Shown: positions 1-9,537 of the stretch, one piece after another
Numbering within the stretch: position 1 is the first letter of the stretch
Layout: every line of letters begins with the position of its first letter
Source of the DNA: Agrobacterium larrymoorei
GTDB lineage: Bacteria; Pseudomonadota; Alphaproteobacteria; Rhizobiales; Rhizobiaceae
NCBI RefSeq assembly: GCF_005145045.1
Contig: NZ_CP039692.1
Coordinates: forward strand, 1,381,501-1,445,500
Direction of reading: 5' to 3'
Length of the DNA stretch: 64,000 nt
Notes under the pieces: model-generated
Told to the model about the DNA's origin: nothing
The model's database searches: none
The model's input: the letters and a program-made list of their open reading frames with translations, nothing else
Translations under genes and position numbers: made by a program

Positions 1-104
1 GGCCGCAGACGGCAGGCTTCGTCCGGTTTCTGGACGTCGTGATCGGCGTTACCACAGGCCTGGTCGTGGCCTTCGTCTTCTTCCGCGAGCGCTTGAAATT
101 CTAA
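1..104 (+). CDS. C-terminal end of a membrane protein (partial)
   Basis: The open frame enters from the left edge and stops with TAA at 102-104. The 33 visible residues form one hydrophobic segment (around DVVIGVTTGLVVAFVFF) that ends in a short basic tail, RERLKF. This is how a polytopic inner-membrane protein commonly ends. A run of the type RxxDxxIGxxxG is seen in FUSC-type aromatic acid exporters, so that family is possible, but too little is visible to decide. No function is assigned. Confidence 0.4.
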   Translation, partial: PQTAGFVRFLDVVIGVTTGLVVAFVFFRERLKF

Positions 105-280
105 AGCTTGCCCCATTCTTAAACTCGTTTTATACAGTCCGTACTCACCACGGACCCGGTGAAATTCCGGGTGGCTCTTCTGGCCGCCGATCCGCCAGAC
201 AACGCAAAGCACCTTTCAGTCATTCTTGAACTCCCGGATCATCGTCCGGCCGGTGCGTTATTCTTTGCGAAAAAATTCAA

Positions 281-1762
281 ATGAACAGACTTCAAGTTTA
301 CAAACGTGAGTGGTTTTCCAACATCCGTGCCGATGTGCTGTCGGGTATTGTCGTGGCGCTCGCGCTCATACCCGAAGCCATCGGCTTTTCCGTTATTGCC
401 GGTGTCGATCCGAAGATCGGTCTCTTTGCATCCTTCGCCATTGCCTGCGTATCCGCCTTCACGGGTGGGAGGCCGGGTATGATTTCAGCCGCCACCGCCG
501 CTACCGCGGTTCTGATGGTGACGCTGGTGAAGGAGCATGGGCTGCAATATCTCTTCGCCGCCACCATCCTCATGGGCGTTTTACAAATTCTGGCAGGATT
601 TGCGAAACTTGGCCGCATCATGCGTTTCGTTTCGAAATCCGTCATGACGGGCTTCGTCAATGCACTGGCGATCCTGATTTTCATGGCGCAGTTGCCGGAG
701 CTTATCGGCGTGCCGTTCGAGACCTATGTGATGATAGCGGCGGGGCTTGCGATTATCTACCTGCTGCCGCTGGTGACCAAGGCAATTCCGTCACCACTCG
801 TCGCTATTGCCGTTCTGACCGCAGTCGCCTTTTATAGCGGCATGGATATCCGCACCGTCGGTGATCTCGGCGAACTTCCTTCTACCCTGCCAATATTGGC
901 TTTGCCGCAGGTGGCGCTGACATTCGAGACGCTGCAGATCATCTTTCCCTATTCGGTAGCGCTCGCGGCGGTAGGCCTTCTGGAATCGCTGCTGACGGCG
1001 CAGATCGTTGATGAGATGACTGATACGCCAAGCAATAAAAGCCAGGAATGCATAGGGCAGGGCGCCAGCAACATTGCATCCGCCATGATTGGCGGCATGG
1101 GCGGTTGCGCCATGATTGGCCAATCCGTCATCAATGTCAGCTCCGGTGGGCGCGGGCGGCTCTCGACATTCGTGGCTGGCGCCTTCCTGCTGTTCCTCAT
1201 CCTCGTGCTGGACGATCTCGTCCGCATCATTCCCATGGCCGCACTCGTGGCGGTGATGATCATGGTGTCCATCGGAACGTTTTCCTGGCGCTCGATCACC
1301 GATCTGCGGAAGAACCCGCTCTCTTCCAGCATCGTTATGCTGGCCACGGTCGGCACGGTTGTCGCAACGCATGATCTCGCCAAGGGCGTTCTGGTCGGTG
1401 TGCTGCTTTCCGGCGTGTTCTTTGCGGGAAAGGTCGCTCGGCTCTTCCATGTCCGCTCCGAATTGAGCGAGGATGGCAAGATGCGAAACTACCGGGTGGA
1501 TGGCCAGATATTCTTCGCCTCGACCGAGAGTTTTATCGCTGCCTTCGATTTTGCCGATGAGGTAGAGGGGGTGACAATCGATGTCAGCCAAGCGCATCTT
1601 TGGGATATCTCAGCTGTGGGCGCGCTGGACAAGGTGGTGCTGAAATTCCGTGCCAGAGGCAAGATCGTGCATGTGAACGGTGTCAACGCGGCAAGCGCCC
1701 ACATGATCGACCGTTTCGCGCAGCATGACAAACAAGGCGCTTCAGCCCCGTCATTGCATTGA
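281..1762 (+). CDS. SulP-family anion transporter with C-terminal STAS domain
   Basis: The protein has 493 residues. The first ~385 form a string of hydrophobic segments typical of the SLC26/SulP membrane domain, including the conserved stretch around [15 protein letters not shown] and [12 protein letters not shown]. Residues ~400-485 form a STAS domain ([25 protein letters not shown]). Bacterial relatives move sulfate, bicarbonate, C4-dicarboxylates or other anions across the inner membrane with H+ or Na+. The substrate cannot be read from sequence. The length matches the shorter bacterial SulP proteins (BicA/YchM-like). The ATG at 281 has only a weak purine-rich upstream stretch. The gene stands alone and converges on the next one. 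Confidence 0.88.
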   Translation: MNRLQVYKREWFSNIRADVLSGIVVALALIPEAIGFSVIAGVDPKIGLFASFAIACVSAFTGGRPGMISAATAATAVLMVTLVKEHGLQYLFAATILMGVLQILAGFAKLGRIMRFVSKSVMTGFVNALAILIFMAQLPELIGVPFETYVMIAAGLAIIYLLPLVTKAIPSPLVAIAVLTAVAFYSGMDIRTVGDLGELPSTLPILALPQVALTFETLQIIFPYSVALAAVGLLESLLTAQIVDEMTDTPSNKSQECIGQGASNIASAMIGGMGGCAMIGQSVINVSSGGRGRLSTFVAGAFLLFLILVLDDLVRIIPMAALVAVMIMVSIGTFSWRSITDLRKNPLSSSIVMLATVGTVVATHDLAKGVLVGVLLSGVFFAGKVARLFHVRSELSEDGKMRNYRVDGQIFFASTESFIAAFDFADEVEGVTIDVSQAHLWDISAVGALDKVVLKFRARGKIVHVNGVNAASAHMIDRFAQHDKQGASAPSLH

Positions 1763-1770
1763 AGTGAAAA

Positions 1771-1800
1771 AAGCCCCGGAACATCTCTGCTCCGGGGCTT
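1771..1800. terminator. Hairpin terminator between convergent genes
   Basis: Perfect 10-bp stem (AAGCCCCGGA with TCCGGGGCTT) around a 10-base loop. The A-run at 1767-1770 becomes a T-run on the minus strand, so it best terminates the minus-strand gene. It probably also serves the sulP gene that ends at 1762. Confidence 0.8.
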
Positions 1801-1805
1801 CTCGA

Positions 1806-2996
1806 TTATTCGTTGGCCGTAACCGTTACGCCCAGAACCTTGGGAAGCGTGTTCGGCGCGCCCATGGCCGCACCCATGATCATGGGGAACGGAACGGGCT
1901 TTTCCGGAGCGGCGGAGACGGTGAAGTTCTTCGGGTCATCGATATAGGTGTTGACCGCTGCCGAAACCGCATTCTGCAATTCGGGAACATTGAGCTGGGC
2001 CATCATCAGCGGAACCATGCCCTTGATCGTCTGGGCCAGCTGGTCGCCAGTCATGCCCTGTTCGCCAGCGGCGTAATCGATAGCGCGCTTGGTGATGCTG
2101 GCATCATCGAAGCTGATTTCGGCATTGTTGAAGCTCAGCTGCTGGATGAGGCCCAGCATGGCAAGGCCGAAGGCCTGGTCAGCCTGTTCCTTGTTGGGGT
2201 TGGCTGCCTGCGCCTTCACTGCGTCCTGCATGGACTTGATGAAATCCAGCGTATAGCCGGAGAAGCTGACGCTCATGTTGAGGCGGCCGACATCCTTCAG
2301 GTCGAGAGCATATTCATCGATATTGACCGTGCCGGGGGCGATTTCCCAGGAACCGCTCATGTTCAGCTCGCCAGCAATGGACTGAAGCTTCAGCTTGTCG
2401 ATGGCTTCCTTGGTTTTCGGGTCCTGAATCGTGGTCAGATCGCCCTTGAAACCGGTGGCGTTGACGTCGAAACTGACCGTGCCTTCGTCTTCGCTCTTGG
2501 TCATCGTCGCGGTGCTTTCCTCGACCGAGAACGTCTCCTTGCCGTCGATCTTGACCGAGACGGGGCCGCTATGGGCTTCATCGTAGAACAGCATGGAGTC
2601 CAGCTTGCCGGTTGTTGTATCGGCAGGGACAATGACGCCGGACATGTAGATGTCGCTGACGGTGAAGGAGACGTTCTCCTGAGAATAGTTGATATTCTCG
2701 AAAGCCATCTTCTCAATCGTGTAGCCGCCATTGTCTTCTTCGACGCCGTCCAGCGTGACGGTGCCGACCGGGATCTGCTGTGCTGCATCCGCACCTGAAC
2801 CGAGGGTGACGCCCGTCAGTGTCACCGTATCGCCATTGACCGCGATGGATTTAGCCGCGATCTCAGCGCCCTGCACATGATAGGCCGCATTGATTTTCTT
2901 CAGAACATCCGCGCCATCCAGTGCGAAGGCCGGCGAGGAAAACGCGACCATTGCCGCGCTGGCAAGCAGAAAATGCCGGGTCGTTTCGAGTCTCAT
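1806..2996 (-). CDS. Exported protein of unknown function
   Basis: A protein of 396 residues. The start at 2996 is preferred over an upstream in-frame ATG because it has a good ribosome-binding site (GGGAAGAGA) and opens a clean Sec signal peptide (MRLETTRHFLLASAAMVAFSS, cleavage near SPAFA-LDG). The mature part is mostly beta-prone alternating sequence (for example VNGDTVTLTGVTLGSG) with no cysteines or enzyme motif that I recognise. A periplasmic, beta-rich protein is likely. The layout recalls periplasmic proteins of DUF945/AsmA type, but I cannot place it in a family. It is monocistronic. Confidence 0.75.
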   Translation of the reverse strand: MRLETTRHFLLASAAMVAFSSPAFALDGADVLKKINAAYHVQGAEIAAKSIAVNGDTVTLTGVTLGSGADAAQQIPVGTVTLDGVEEDNGGYTIEKMAFENINYSQENVSFTVSDIYMSGVIVPADTTTGKLDSMLFYDEAHSGPVSVKIDGKETFSVEESTATMTKSEDEGTVSFDVNATGFKGDLTTIQDPKTKEAIDKLKLQSIAGELNMSGSWEIAPGTVNIDEYALDLKDVGRLNMSVSFSGYTLDFIKSMQDAVKAQAANPNKEQADQAFGLAMLGLIQQLSFNNAEISFDDASITKRAIDYAAGEQGMTGDQLAQTIKGMVPLMMAQLNVPELQNAVSAAVNTYIDDPKNFTVSAAPEKPVPFPMIMGAAMGAPNTLPKVLGVTVTANE

Positions 2997-3220
2997 TCTG
3001 TCTCTTCCCTTGTAGGTACGAAAATCTGCATCAAAAATAGGAATCACGCATCTATATCCGCAGCATAGGCGCGGTCTATGGCATTGGTAGTTTGCAACGA
3101 ATGGCTGAATTGCGGCATAAAAACAAGATTAACGAAAAATATACGCATGGCTCCCGTCATCCACAGCCGAAAAAGCCCGGATTTCTTGCCGCAATCCTGC
3201 ATTTCCGCTAGTCAAGCGAC

Positions 3221-5476
3221 ATGGGTAAAAATTCTGTTCCTCCGTCTGGCGGAGATGACGATCATATTGTTCCGGTCGACCTCAAGGCGGCGCTCGAGGA
3301 GCGCTACCTTGCCTATGCGCTTTCGACCATCATGCACCGTGCCCTGCCGGATGTGCGCGACGGGTTGAAGCCGGTTCACCGGCGCATCGTTCACGCCATG
3401 AGCGAGATGGGAATTCGACCCAATTCGGCCTTCAAGAAATGCGCCCGTATCGTTGGTGACGTGATGGGTAAATTCCACCCGCACGGCGATGCATCGATTT
3501 ACGACGCACTTGTGCGCCTCTCGCAGGATTTTGCCATTCGTTATCCGCTGGTCGATGGCCAGGGTAATTTCGGTAATATCGACGGTGACGGCGCAGCGGC
3601 GATGCGTTACACCGAAGCGCGTATGACCGATGTTGCTGCGTTGCTGCTGGAAGGCATCGAGCAGGACGCGGTGGATTTTCGCCCCACCTATAACGAGGAA
3701 GACGAAGAGCCGGTGGTTATGCCGGGCGCGTTTCCTAACCTCTTGGCAAATGGTGCCTCCGGCATCGCCGTTGGCATGGCGACCTCCATTCCGCCGCATA
3801 ACGCCCATGAAATCTGCGATGCCGCGCTTCACCTGATCAAGCATCCCGATGCGAGCGTCGAGACGCTGCTGGAGTTCATTCCCGGCCCCGACCTGCCGAC
3901 TGGCGGCATCATCATCGAAAGCCGCGAGAATATTCTCGATGCCTACAAGACGGGTCGCGGCGGTTTTCGCGTGCGCGCGAAATGGGAGACGGAAGATCTC
4001 GGTCGCGGTGGCTACCAGATCGTCGTTACCGAAATTCCGTTCCAGGTGCAGAAGTCGCGGTTGATCGAAAAGATTGCCGAACTGCTGCTGGCCCGTAAGC
4101 TGCCGCTTCTTGAAGATGTGCGCGACGAATCTGCTGAAGATGTGCGCATCGTATTGGTGCCGAAGAACCGCACCGTTGATGCGACGCTGCTGATGGAATC
4201 GCTGTTCCGTCTCTCGGATCTCGAGAGCCGCATTCCGCTGAACATGAACGTGCTGTCTCTCGGTCGCGTGCCGAAAGTTATGGCGCTGAATGAAGTGCTG
4301 ACGGAGTGGCTGGCGCACCGCAAGGATGTGCTCGTTCGCCGCTCGAAGTTCCGCTTGGCCGCCATCGACCGCCGTCTGGAAATTCTCGGCGGCCTGCTGA
4401 TTGCCTATCTCAATATCGATGAGATCATCCGTATCATCCGTGAGGAGGATGAACCGAAGCCGGTGATGATGGCGCGGTTCGGCCTGACGGATAATCAGGC
4501 GGAAGCCATTCTCAACATGCGTCTTCGCTCCCTGCGCAAGCTGGAAGAGTTCGAAATCCGCACGGAATTCGATGCACTGACGAAGGAGAAGGGCGAGATC
4601 GAGTCGCTGCTGGCATCCGACGAGAAGCAGTGGCAGGCGGTTTCCTGGGAGATTGGCGAGGTCAAAAAGAAATACGCCAAGGCCACAGAACTGGGTCGTC
4701 GTCGCACACAGTTTGCCGATGCGCCCAACGCCGATGTCGAGGCCATTCAGCAGGCCATGATCGAGAAGGAACCTGTCACGGTCGTCATCTCGCAGAAGGG
4801 CTGGATCAGGGCGCTTAAGGGCCATATGTCGGATACGTCGAGCCTCACTTTCAAGGAAGGCGATGGACCGAAGCTGGCATTCCCGGCGCAGACGACCGAC
4901 AAGCTGCTGCTGGTCACGACCGGCGGCAAGGTCTACACGCTCGGTGCCGACAAGCTTCCGGGTGGCCGCGGACATGGCGAGCCGGTCCGGATCATGGTCG
5001 ATATGGAAAACGATCAGGACATCCTGACCGCCTTCGTCCATGACGCGACACGCAAGCTCCTCATCGTCTCGACGGCTGGCAACGGCTTCGTCATTCCGGA
5101 AACCGAAATGGTCGCCAATACCCGCAAGGGCAAGCAGATCATGAATGTTTCCATGCCGGACGAGACCAAACTCGTGGTGCCGGTCACCGGCGATCACGTC
5201 GCCGTCGTCGGCGAGAACCGCAAGATGCTGACTTTCCCGCTATCGCAGGTGCCGGAAATGTCCCGTGGCAAGGGCGTTCGTCTCCAGCGCTACAAGGATG
5301 GCGGTATTTCCGACGTGAAGTGCTTCGCGCTGGCAAACGGTCTGACATGGGAAGACAGCGCCGGTCGCTCCTTCTCCAAGGTGGGTGATGAGTTGCTCGA
5401 ATGGATGGCAGACCGTGCCACCGCCGGACGGACTGTACCGAAGGGCTTTCCGCGCAGTGGGAAGTTTGGTGGTTAA
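3221..5476 (+). CDS. parC: DNA topoisomerase IV subunit A
   Basis: A 751-residue type IIA topoisomerase A subunit. It cuts and rejoins DNA together with ParE and decatenates daughter chromosomes. The winged-helix core holds the catalytic tyrosine Y130 in [10 protein letters not shown], and the quinolone region is [16 protein letters not shown] (residues 84-98). The C-terminal third carries GyrA-type beta-pinwheel blades ([30 protein letters not shown]). It is called ParC rather than GyrA from the short pinwheel, the overall length and the lack of a clear GyrA-box. The residue aligned with E. coli ParC Ser80 is alanine (A91). The ATG at 3221 has a weak ribosome-binding site. A hairpin follows the stop codon. 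Confidence 0.95.
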   Translation: MGKNSVPPSGGDDDHIVPVDLKAALEERYLAYALSTIMHRALPDVRDGLKPVHRRIVHAMSEMGIRPNSAFKKCARIVGDVMGKFHPHGDASIYDALVRLSQDFAIRYPLVDGQGNFGNIDGDGAAAMRYTEARMTDVAALLLEGIEQDAVDFRPTYNEEDEEPVVMPGAFPNLLANGASGIAVGMATSIPPHNAHEICDAALHLIKHPDASVETLLEFIPGPDLPTGGIIIESRENILDAYKTGRGGFRVRAKWETEDLGRGGYQIVVTEIPFQVQKSRLIEKIAELLLARKLPLLEDVRDESAEDVRIVLVPKNRTVDATLLMESLFRLSDLESRIPLNMNVLSLGRVPKVMALNEVLTEWLAHRKDVLVRRSKFRLAAIDRRLEILGGLLIAYLNIDEIIRIIREEDEPKPVMMARFGLTDNQAEAILNMRLRSLRKLEEFEIRTEFDALTKEKGEIESLLASDEKQWQAVSWEIGEVKKKYAKATELGRRRTQFADAPNADVEAIQQAMIEKEPVTVVISQKGWIRALKGHMSDTSSLTFKEGDGPKLAFPAQTTDKLLLVTTGGKVYTLGADKLPGGRGHGEPVRIMVDMENDQDILTAFVHDATRKLLIVSTAGNGFVIPETEMVANTRKGKQIMNVSMPDETKLVVPVTGDHVAVVGENRKMLTFPLSQVPEMSRGKGVRLQRYKDGGISDVKCFALANGLTWEDSAGRSFSKVGDELLEWMADRATAGRTVPKGFPRSGKFGG

Positions 5477-5480
5477 AGGC

Positions 5481-5510
5481 TGAAGCGTTTCGTTAAAAGG
5501 AAACGCTTCA
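5481..5510. terminator. Hairpin after parC
   Basis: Perfect 11-bp inverted repeat (TGAAGCGTTTC with GAAACGCTTCA, loop 5492-5499) just after the parC stop. No T-run follows, so it may act as an mRNA 3'-end stabiliser or a weak terminator. Confidence 0.55.
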
Positions 5511-5627
5511 CCTCATTCAAAGGTGATTGGCTTTATCGACCGTATCTTGGTGTATGCTCTTCGCCAATTGCCTGCGCTCTGACGACAACCGGCTCCGGCG
5601 GGATTTTGCTATTCCACAAAGAGACGC

Positions 5628-6017
5628 TCAAGGCAGGCCCACAACGTGATCCTTGAGGAAGCGGACTATCCCTTCCTCATCAATCTCACCTGCGGCAACG
5701 GCCATGACAAACGCATAAAGTTTTGCCTCATCTGTTTCCAGCATATGGCCATTCTCCATGAGGAAAACGCCTGCGGTGACGATCGCTATTCTCTTGTTGC
5801 CATCTACGAAAGGGTGGTTTCTCGCGATACCGAAAAGGTAGGCGCCAGCCAATTCGCAGGCGTCCATACAGCCATAAGCAGCCTTATTGACCGGGCGGTT
5901 GAGTGCTGAATCCAGCATAGCTCTGTCGCGCAGCCCATGACTGCCGCCGAAGTGCTCGATCTGCATCTGATGTAGTTGTTCTACCAGTCCGACTTCGAGA
6001 AAAATGAAATCAGTCAT
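5628..6017 (-). CDS. doc: Doc-type toxin (Fic/Doc fold) of a toxin-antitoxin pair
   Basis: A 129-residue protein with the Doc signature HPFVDGNKRIA in the middle. This is the Fic-family active-site loop in its Doc form, with lysine replacing the usual glycine (DGNKR). Characterised Doc proteins phosphorylate EF-Tu and so stop translation. The start ATG overlaps the antitoxin stop by four bases (ATGA at 6014-6017), which gives tight translational coupling. The partner antitoxin is AbrB-like rather than Phd. The length is typical of Doc (~126). The pair lies between the core genes parC and bpt and is probably an acquired insert. Confidence 0.9.
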   Translation of the reverse strand: MTDFIFLEVGLVEQLHQMQIEHFGGSHGLRDRAMLDSALNRPVNKAAYGCMDACELAGAYLFGIARNHPFVDGNKRIAIVTAGVFLMENGHMLETDEAKLYAFVMAVAAGEIDEEGIVRFLKDHVVGLP

Positions 6018-6235
6018 TCGGCCAGCTTCTTCAAGGCGGTCTTGTATTTGTCCATAAAGACCTGGGCATGTTCAAGCTGACGGGTAAAGGCTTCGTCTGC
6101 GGCGCGGAGGTGCCACTCACCTTCTCTTTTATCGAGGCTGACCATGTCTCCAGCTTTCACGCCGAGGCTTTCCAAAACCTCTTTTGGAATGATGATGCCT
6201 TCCGAATTGCCGATTTTCCGTACAGAAAGATTCAT
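6014..6235 (-). CDS. AbrB/MazE-type antitoxin paired with Doc
   Basis: A 73-residue protein. Residues 1-45 form a SpoVT/AbrB swapped-hairpin DNA-binding domain (SVRKIGNSEGIIIPKEVLESL, then VKAGDMVSL). The charged C-terminal tail (EAFTRQLEHAQVFMDKYKTA) is the part expected to bind and block the toxin. An in-frame ATG farther upstream (6328) is rejected. The start at 6233-6235 gives the canonical MazE-like N-terminus, follows a GGAG ribosome-binding site, and leaves the twin palindrome at 6249-6267 in the promoter. The first gene of the operon, so it is expected to be autorepressed. Confidence 0.88.
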   Translation of the reverse strand: MNLSVRKIGNSEGIIIPKEVLESLGVKAGDMVSLDKREGEWHLRAADEAFTRQLEHAQVFMDKYKTALKKLAE

Positions 6236-6248
6236 GGCTCTTACTCCA

Positions 6249-6267
6249 GTTATAACGCTGTTATAAC
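6249..6267 (-). promoter_or_regulatory. Twin palindrome, likely antitoxin operator
   Basis: Two copies of the perfect 8-bp palindrome GTTATAAC (6249-6256 and 6260-6267) are separated by 3 bp. Their centres are 11 bp apart, about one helical turn, and lie 14-32 bp upstream of the antitoxin ATG. Each copy contains TATAA and could overlap the -10 element. This is the expected position and symmetry for autoregulation by an AbrB-type dimer of dimers. The regulatory role is inferred. Confidence 0.65.
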
Positions 6268-6297
6268 ATCGTGGAGCCGCCATTGCAAGGCCAGCGA

Positions 6298-7056
6298 TCA
6301 ACCGGCATCCGGCTCGTACAACTCCCATCCTCGCGGAGTTAGATGCTCTTGCGGGTGATATCGTGTTTTGTAACCCATCTTGTCCGAACCATCGACCCAG
6401 TAGCCCAGATAGACGTGGGGCAGGCCGAGCGTACGGGTGCGTGCGATGTGGTCGAGGATCATGAGGGTGCCGAGTGAGCGCTTTTCGAGATCGGGATTGA
6501 AGAAGGAATAGACCATGGACAGGCCATCGCTCATCATGTCCGTCAGCGCGACGGCTATCAGTTCTCCGCGCTTGCTGTCGTCAATCCCAGCGCCCGGTTC
6601 GCGCTTGCGGTATTCGATGATGCGGGTGTTGACGTGCGTGTCTTCCACCATCACGGCGTAGTCTAGGGCGGACATGTCCGACATTCCGCCGGTTGTGTGG
6701 CGGCTGTCGAGATAGCGACGGAAAAGGGAGAATTGTTCGGTAGAGGGTTCTGCCCGATGAATGGTGGCGACGAGGTCGTTGTTGGTGGCCAGCACACGGC
6801 GCATGGATTTTGTCGGGTTGAAACGTTCAGCGAGAATGCGAACCGACACGCAGGCGCGGCAATTTTCACAGGCCGGGCGATAGGCGATGTTTTGCGAACG
6901 ACGGAAGCCACCCTGCGTCAGCAGATCGTTCATTTCCGCTGCGCGCGGGCCGACCAGATGCGTAAAAACCTTCCGCTCCAACTGGTTCGGAAGGTAGGGG
7001 CAGGTGGCCGGTGCTGTCAGATAAAACTGCGGCGAAGGCGTCGTCTGCGTGTTCAT
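6298..7056 (-). CDS. bpt: Aspartate/glutamate leucyltransferase (L/F-type N-end rule enzyme)
   Basis: A 252-residue protein of the bacterial Bpt branch of the arginyltransferase (ATE1-like) family. Bpt transfers leucine from Leu-tRNA to proteins with N-terminal Asp or Glu and so marks them for ClpS/ClpAP degradation. The N-terminal region carries the conserved cysteine cluster ([13 protein letters not shown], residues ~50-62) and the [16 protein letters not shown] start block. The C-terminal half has the GNAT-like core ([20 protein letters not shown]). The start at 7056 is preferred to an upstream frame extension because it matches the family N-terminus and has a GGGAG/AGGT site upstream. It lies 62 bp beyond the antitoxin start on the same strand. 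Confidence 0.92.
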   Translation of the reverse strand: MNTQTTPSPQFYLTAPATCPYLPNQLERKVFTHLVGPRAAEMNDLLTQGGFRRSQNIAYRPACENCRACVSVRILAERFNPTKSMRRVLATNNDLVATIHRAEPSTEQFSLFRRYLDSRHTTGGMSDMSALDYAVMVEDTHVNTRIIEYRKREPGAGIDDSKRGELIAVALTDMMSDGLSMVYSFFNPDLEKRSLGTLMILDHIARTRTLGLPHVYLGYWVDGSDKMGYKTRYHPQEHLTPRGWELYEPDAG

Positions 7057-7150
7057 CGAACCTAATCGCTCCCTTCGCAAGTCAACCCTCTGTATCAGAA
7101 TGACAAAAAGGTAGAAAACGTCAACTGGGAAGACAACCTTTGCGTCAAAT

Positions 7151-7170
7151 AAGCCGCCGAAAAGCGGCTT
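7151..7170 (-). terminator. Hairpin terminator after the RDD gene
   Basis: 7-bp perfect stem (AAGCCGC with GCGGCTT) around a 6-base loop, ~12 bp past the minus-strand stop at 7183. TTATTTG follows on the minus strand. It fits the end of the hemB-RDD transcript. Confidence 0.65.
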
Positions 7171-7182
7171 TTATGAGTTGTT

Positions 7183-7641
7183 TCAGCGGGTTCTGATCGT
7201 CACGGTTCCGAGAAGGAAATCGTGAACGAGCCTGGAGCGCTCCGTGCACAGGCCAGCGAGCAGAATCAGCGGCGTCAAAACCGAGTTGATGACCCAGAAA
7301 AGCACGATATGCGCCGTCGAAATCAGGAAGTCGATTCGCTGGCCATCCAGTCGCGCCATGCCGATGCCGACGGCGCGCATGCCGAGCGTTGCCTGCGCCG
7401 AGCTGCCCAGCGTCATACCGAAATAAAGGATCGCCACGATGAAGAACATCGCGGGATAGAGCATGAAGCCGAAGCCCAGCGTCAGAATGCCGAGGAAGAA
7501 GATGATGACCGCCGCTGGAATGCACAGCAGAAGCACGAGCATGTAATCGATGATGAAGGCCACGACTCGGCGGCTGAGAACGCCGCTATATGCGCGCCAG
7601 TCCTCTGTCGGAACGTAAGTCGGGTTAGGGTCGATGCTCAT
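7183..7641 (-). CDS. RDD-family membrane protein
   Basis: A 152-residue inner-membrane protein with the RDD pattern: RRVVAFIIDYMLVLLL opens the first membrane segment, and the AQATLGMRAVGIGMARLDG motif follows the second. Three to four hydrophobic segments are visible (near residues 27-55, 58-85 and 115-135). RDD proteins are poorly characterised, and some have been tied to Na+/H+ exchange or osmotic tolerance. The start at 7641 follows a strong AAGGAG site; 18 extra in-frame codons upstream are discarded. It lies 66 bp downstream of hemB on the same strand, so co-transcription is likely. Confidence 0.85.
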   Translation of the reverse strand: MSIDPNPTYVPTEDWRAYSGVLSRRVVAFIIDYMLVLLLCIPAAVIIFFLGILTLGFGFMLYPAMFFIVAILYFGMTLGSSAQATLGMRAVGIGMARLDGQRIDFLISTAHIVLFWVINSVLTPLILLAGLCTERSRLVHDFLLGTVTIRTR

Positions 7642-7707
7642 CGGCGGTTTTCTCCTTTTCACCACGAGATATGGTGTCGAAAATTGCAAATGCAATGAGC
7701 GCCTTTT

Positions 7708-8721
7708 CTAGCTCTTCGCCAGTTTTTTCGCGACCTCGATCGCGAAATAGGTCAGGATACCGTCGCAGCCCGCGCGCTTGAAACAGAGCAGCGTTTCCAT
7801 CATCACCCGGTCGCCGTCGATCCAGCCATTCATGGCAGCGGCCTTGATCTGGGTATATTCGCCGGAAACCTGATAAGCGAAGGTCGGAAGCCCAAAAGCC
7901 TCCTTCAGGCGCCAACAGATATCGAGATAGGGCAGGCCGGGCTTCACCATCAGCATGTCCGCGCCTTCTTCGACGTCGAGCGCGGCATCCCGCATCGCTT
8001 CGGTGCCATTGGCGGGGCTGATGTAATAGCTGTTCTTGTCACCTTTCAGCAGGCCGCTGGTGGAAATCGCTTCGCGATAGGGGCCATAGAAGCCGGATGA
8101 GAATTTCGTGGCATAGGCCATGATACCGACGCTCTGGTGGCCAGCAGCATCCAGACCACGGCGAATGGCACCGATTCGGCCATCCATCATTTCCGAGGGG
8201 GAGATGATATCCGCACCCGCATCGGCCTGCATGATGGCAGCCTTGACCACCTGATCGACAGTCTCATCGTTGACGATGTCATCGCCGCGCAAAATGCCGT
8301 CATGACCGTGGTTGGTGAAGGGGTCCAGTGCCACATCCGTAATAATGCCGATATTCGGCACGGCCTTCTTGATGGCGATGGTTGCCTGATTGATCAGGTT
8401 GTTGGCTTCCAAAACCTGCGATCCGGTCTGGTCGCGCAACTCCATTTCGATATTGGGGAAGGTGGCGATGGCCGGAATGCCCAGATCAGCCGCTTCCTTT
8501 GCCGCTTCCACCAGCCTGTCCACGCTCATGCGGTTCACGCCGGGCATAGCGGGGATCGGCTCGACAATATTGGTACCGGGTACGATGAAGACCGGCCAGA
8601 TGAGATCATCCACCGTTACCTGGTTTTCACGCACCAGCCTGCGCGTCCAGTCTGCCTTGCGAACGCGGCGCATGCGGCGGTGGCCAGTGATGTGATCTAC
8701 CAGATGTGTTTTGTCAGTCAT
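7708..8721 (-). CDS. hemB: Delta-aminolevulinic acid dehydratase (porphobilinogen synthase)
   Basis: A 337-residue enzyme that joins two 5-aminolevulinate molecules into porphobilinogen, the second committed step to haem and cobalamin-type tetrapyrroles. Both active-site lysines are visible, in MAYATKFSSGFYGPYREA and in MLMVKPGLPYLD. The metal loop reads DVALDPFTNHGHDG, with Ala and Asp where zinc enzymes have cysteines, so this is the Mg2+-type variant described for Bradyrhizobium and other alphaproteobacteria. The start at 8721 has a GGAAGGA site; eleven additional upstream codons are discarded. An RDD gene follows. Confidence 0.97.
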   Translation of the reverse strand: MTDKTHLVDHITGHRRMRRVRKADWTRRLVRENQVTVDDLIWPVFIVPGTNIVEPIPAMPGVNRMSVDRLVEAAKEAADLGIPAIATFPNIEMELRDQTGSQVLEANNLINQATIAIKKAVPNIGIITDVALDPFTNHGHDGILRGDDIVNDETVDQVVKAAIMQADAGADIISPSEMMDGRIGAIRRGLDAAGHQSVGIMAYATKFSSGFYGPYREAISTSGLLKGDKNSYYISPANGTEAMRDAALDVEEGADMLMVKPGLPYLDICWRLKEAFGLPTFAYQVSGEYTQIKAAAMNGWIDGDRVMMETLLCFKRAGCDGILTYFAIEVAKKLAKS

Positions 8722-8869
8722 GTCTGTCCTTCCAACTTGGTGCGGACATAGCACAACAAAGGCAATATGCGAATGCGACAGAGTGGCTGAATAGCTGATA
8801 TGCTGCCATGTTGACGCTCCATCAAATTATGCAGTGGCAGGAGCACTGCCGGAAACGTATCTTCGCCGC

Positions 8870-9307
8870 ATGGAACCTGATTCTTTACCGCAGCCGAAAC
8901 GGCCCCTGACGGAAATCCTTTACCTCGTCTTCCTGAGACTGGTGGCGCTTTCCTGTTTCTGGTTCGGGCTGCAATATTGGGCGATGCTGACAGGCTACTC
9001 GCTGAGTGGCCATGGCCGGTTCGATATGCTCAATCTGCCCTGGCGCGTTGCGGGCACCGGCCTTGCCGTCGTCTTTCCTGTCGCGGCACTTGGTCTTTGG
9101 CTCGGCGTCTCATGGGGCGCGGTCATGTGGGTTATCGGGGCAGGGGCACAGATTGCGATGTATAAGGTGTGGCCCAATATCTTCGGCAGCAACACCATGG
9201 TACCCGTCATGCACGGCATCGTAGCAACTGTTTATATACTATTTCAGGTCGCTTTCTGGCTGGACGCGCGTCAAAACGATGAGCGCGCAAGGATTGATTC
9301 ACCATAA
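8870..9307 (+). CDS. Small polytopic membrane protein of unknown function
   Basis: About 145 residues with four clear hydrophobic segments: LVFLRLVALSCFWFGLQYW, VAGTGLAVVFPVAALGLWL, WGAVMWVIGAGAQIAMY and HGIVATVYILFQVAFWLDA. No charged catalytic residues are conserved in any way I recognise. A GTG at 8834 would extend it by twelve residues. Neither start has a strong ribosome-binding site, so the N-terminus is uncertain. It is divergent from hemB and precedes ldtR. Similar short four-helix proteins are common beside this locus in Rhizobiales, but no role is known to me. Confidence 0.7.
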   Translation: MEPDSLPQPKRPLTEILYLVFLRLVALSCFWFGLQYWAMLTGYSLSGHGRFDMLNLPWRVAGTGLAVVFPVAALGLWLGVSWGAVMWVIGAGAQIAMYKVWPNIFGSNTMVPVMHGIVATVYILFQVAFWLDARQNDERARIDSP

Positions 9308-9434
9308 TAATAAAGCAGTTCGGCCCGGATTCTGGCGATTTTTATCGCGTAAGGTATTGATTTTATTAGTGTTGAGAATTCCCCCTGCACCTTCGGCACA
9401 AGTCTCATCAAAAGCGGAAGGTCGCGGTAACCAT

Positions 9435-9444
9435 TCATTAATGA
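9435..9444. promoter_or_regulatory. Palindrome upstream of ldtR, candidate autoregulatory site
   Basis: Perfect 10-bp palindrome TCATTAATGA, 94 bp before the ldtR ATG, in a 230-bp AT-rich intergenic stretch. MarR-family proteins bind palindromes of this size and often control themselves. The assignment is inference only. Confidence 0.35.
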
Positions 9445-9537
9445 TGCATTTTAAGTAGAATTTTATGCGCATTGCTTAGGTTTGCTCACAAGGCGGGAAA
9501 CAAAATCAACACCGCCAAACAAAACAGTGAGGCAGTC

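Noticed and set aside
151..172. Hairpin upstream of the SulP gene
   Set aside because: Only a 6-bp stem (ACCCGG/CCGGGT) without T-run; too weak to call a terminator.
1725..2798. 357-codon plus-strand frame
   Set aside because: Runs antisense through the exported protein gene and crosses a terminator.
3212..5197. 661-codon open frame on the minus strand
   Set aside because: Lies wholly inside parC in the opposite strand. Amino-acid composition is atypical (His- and Arg-rich) and no family motif is visible.
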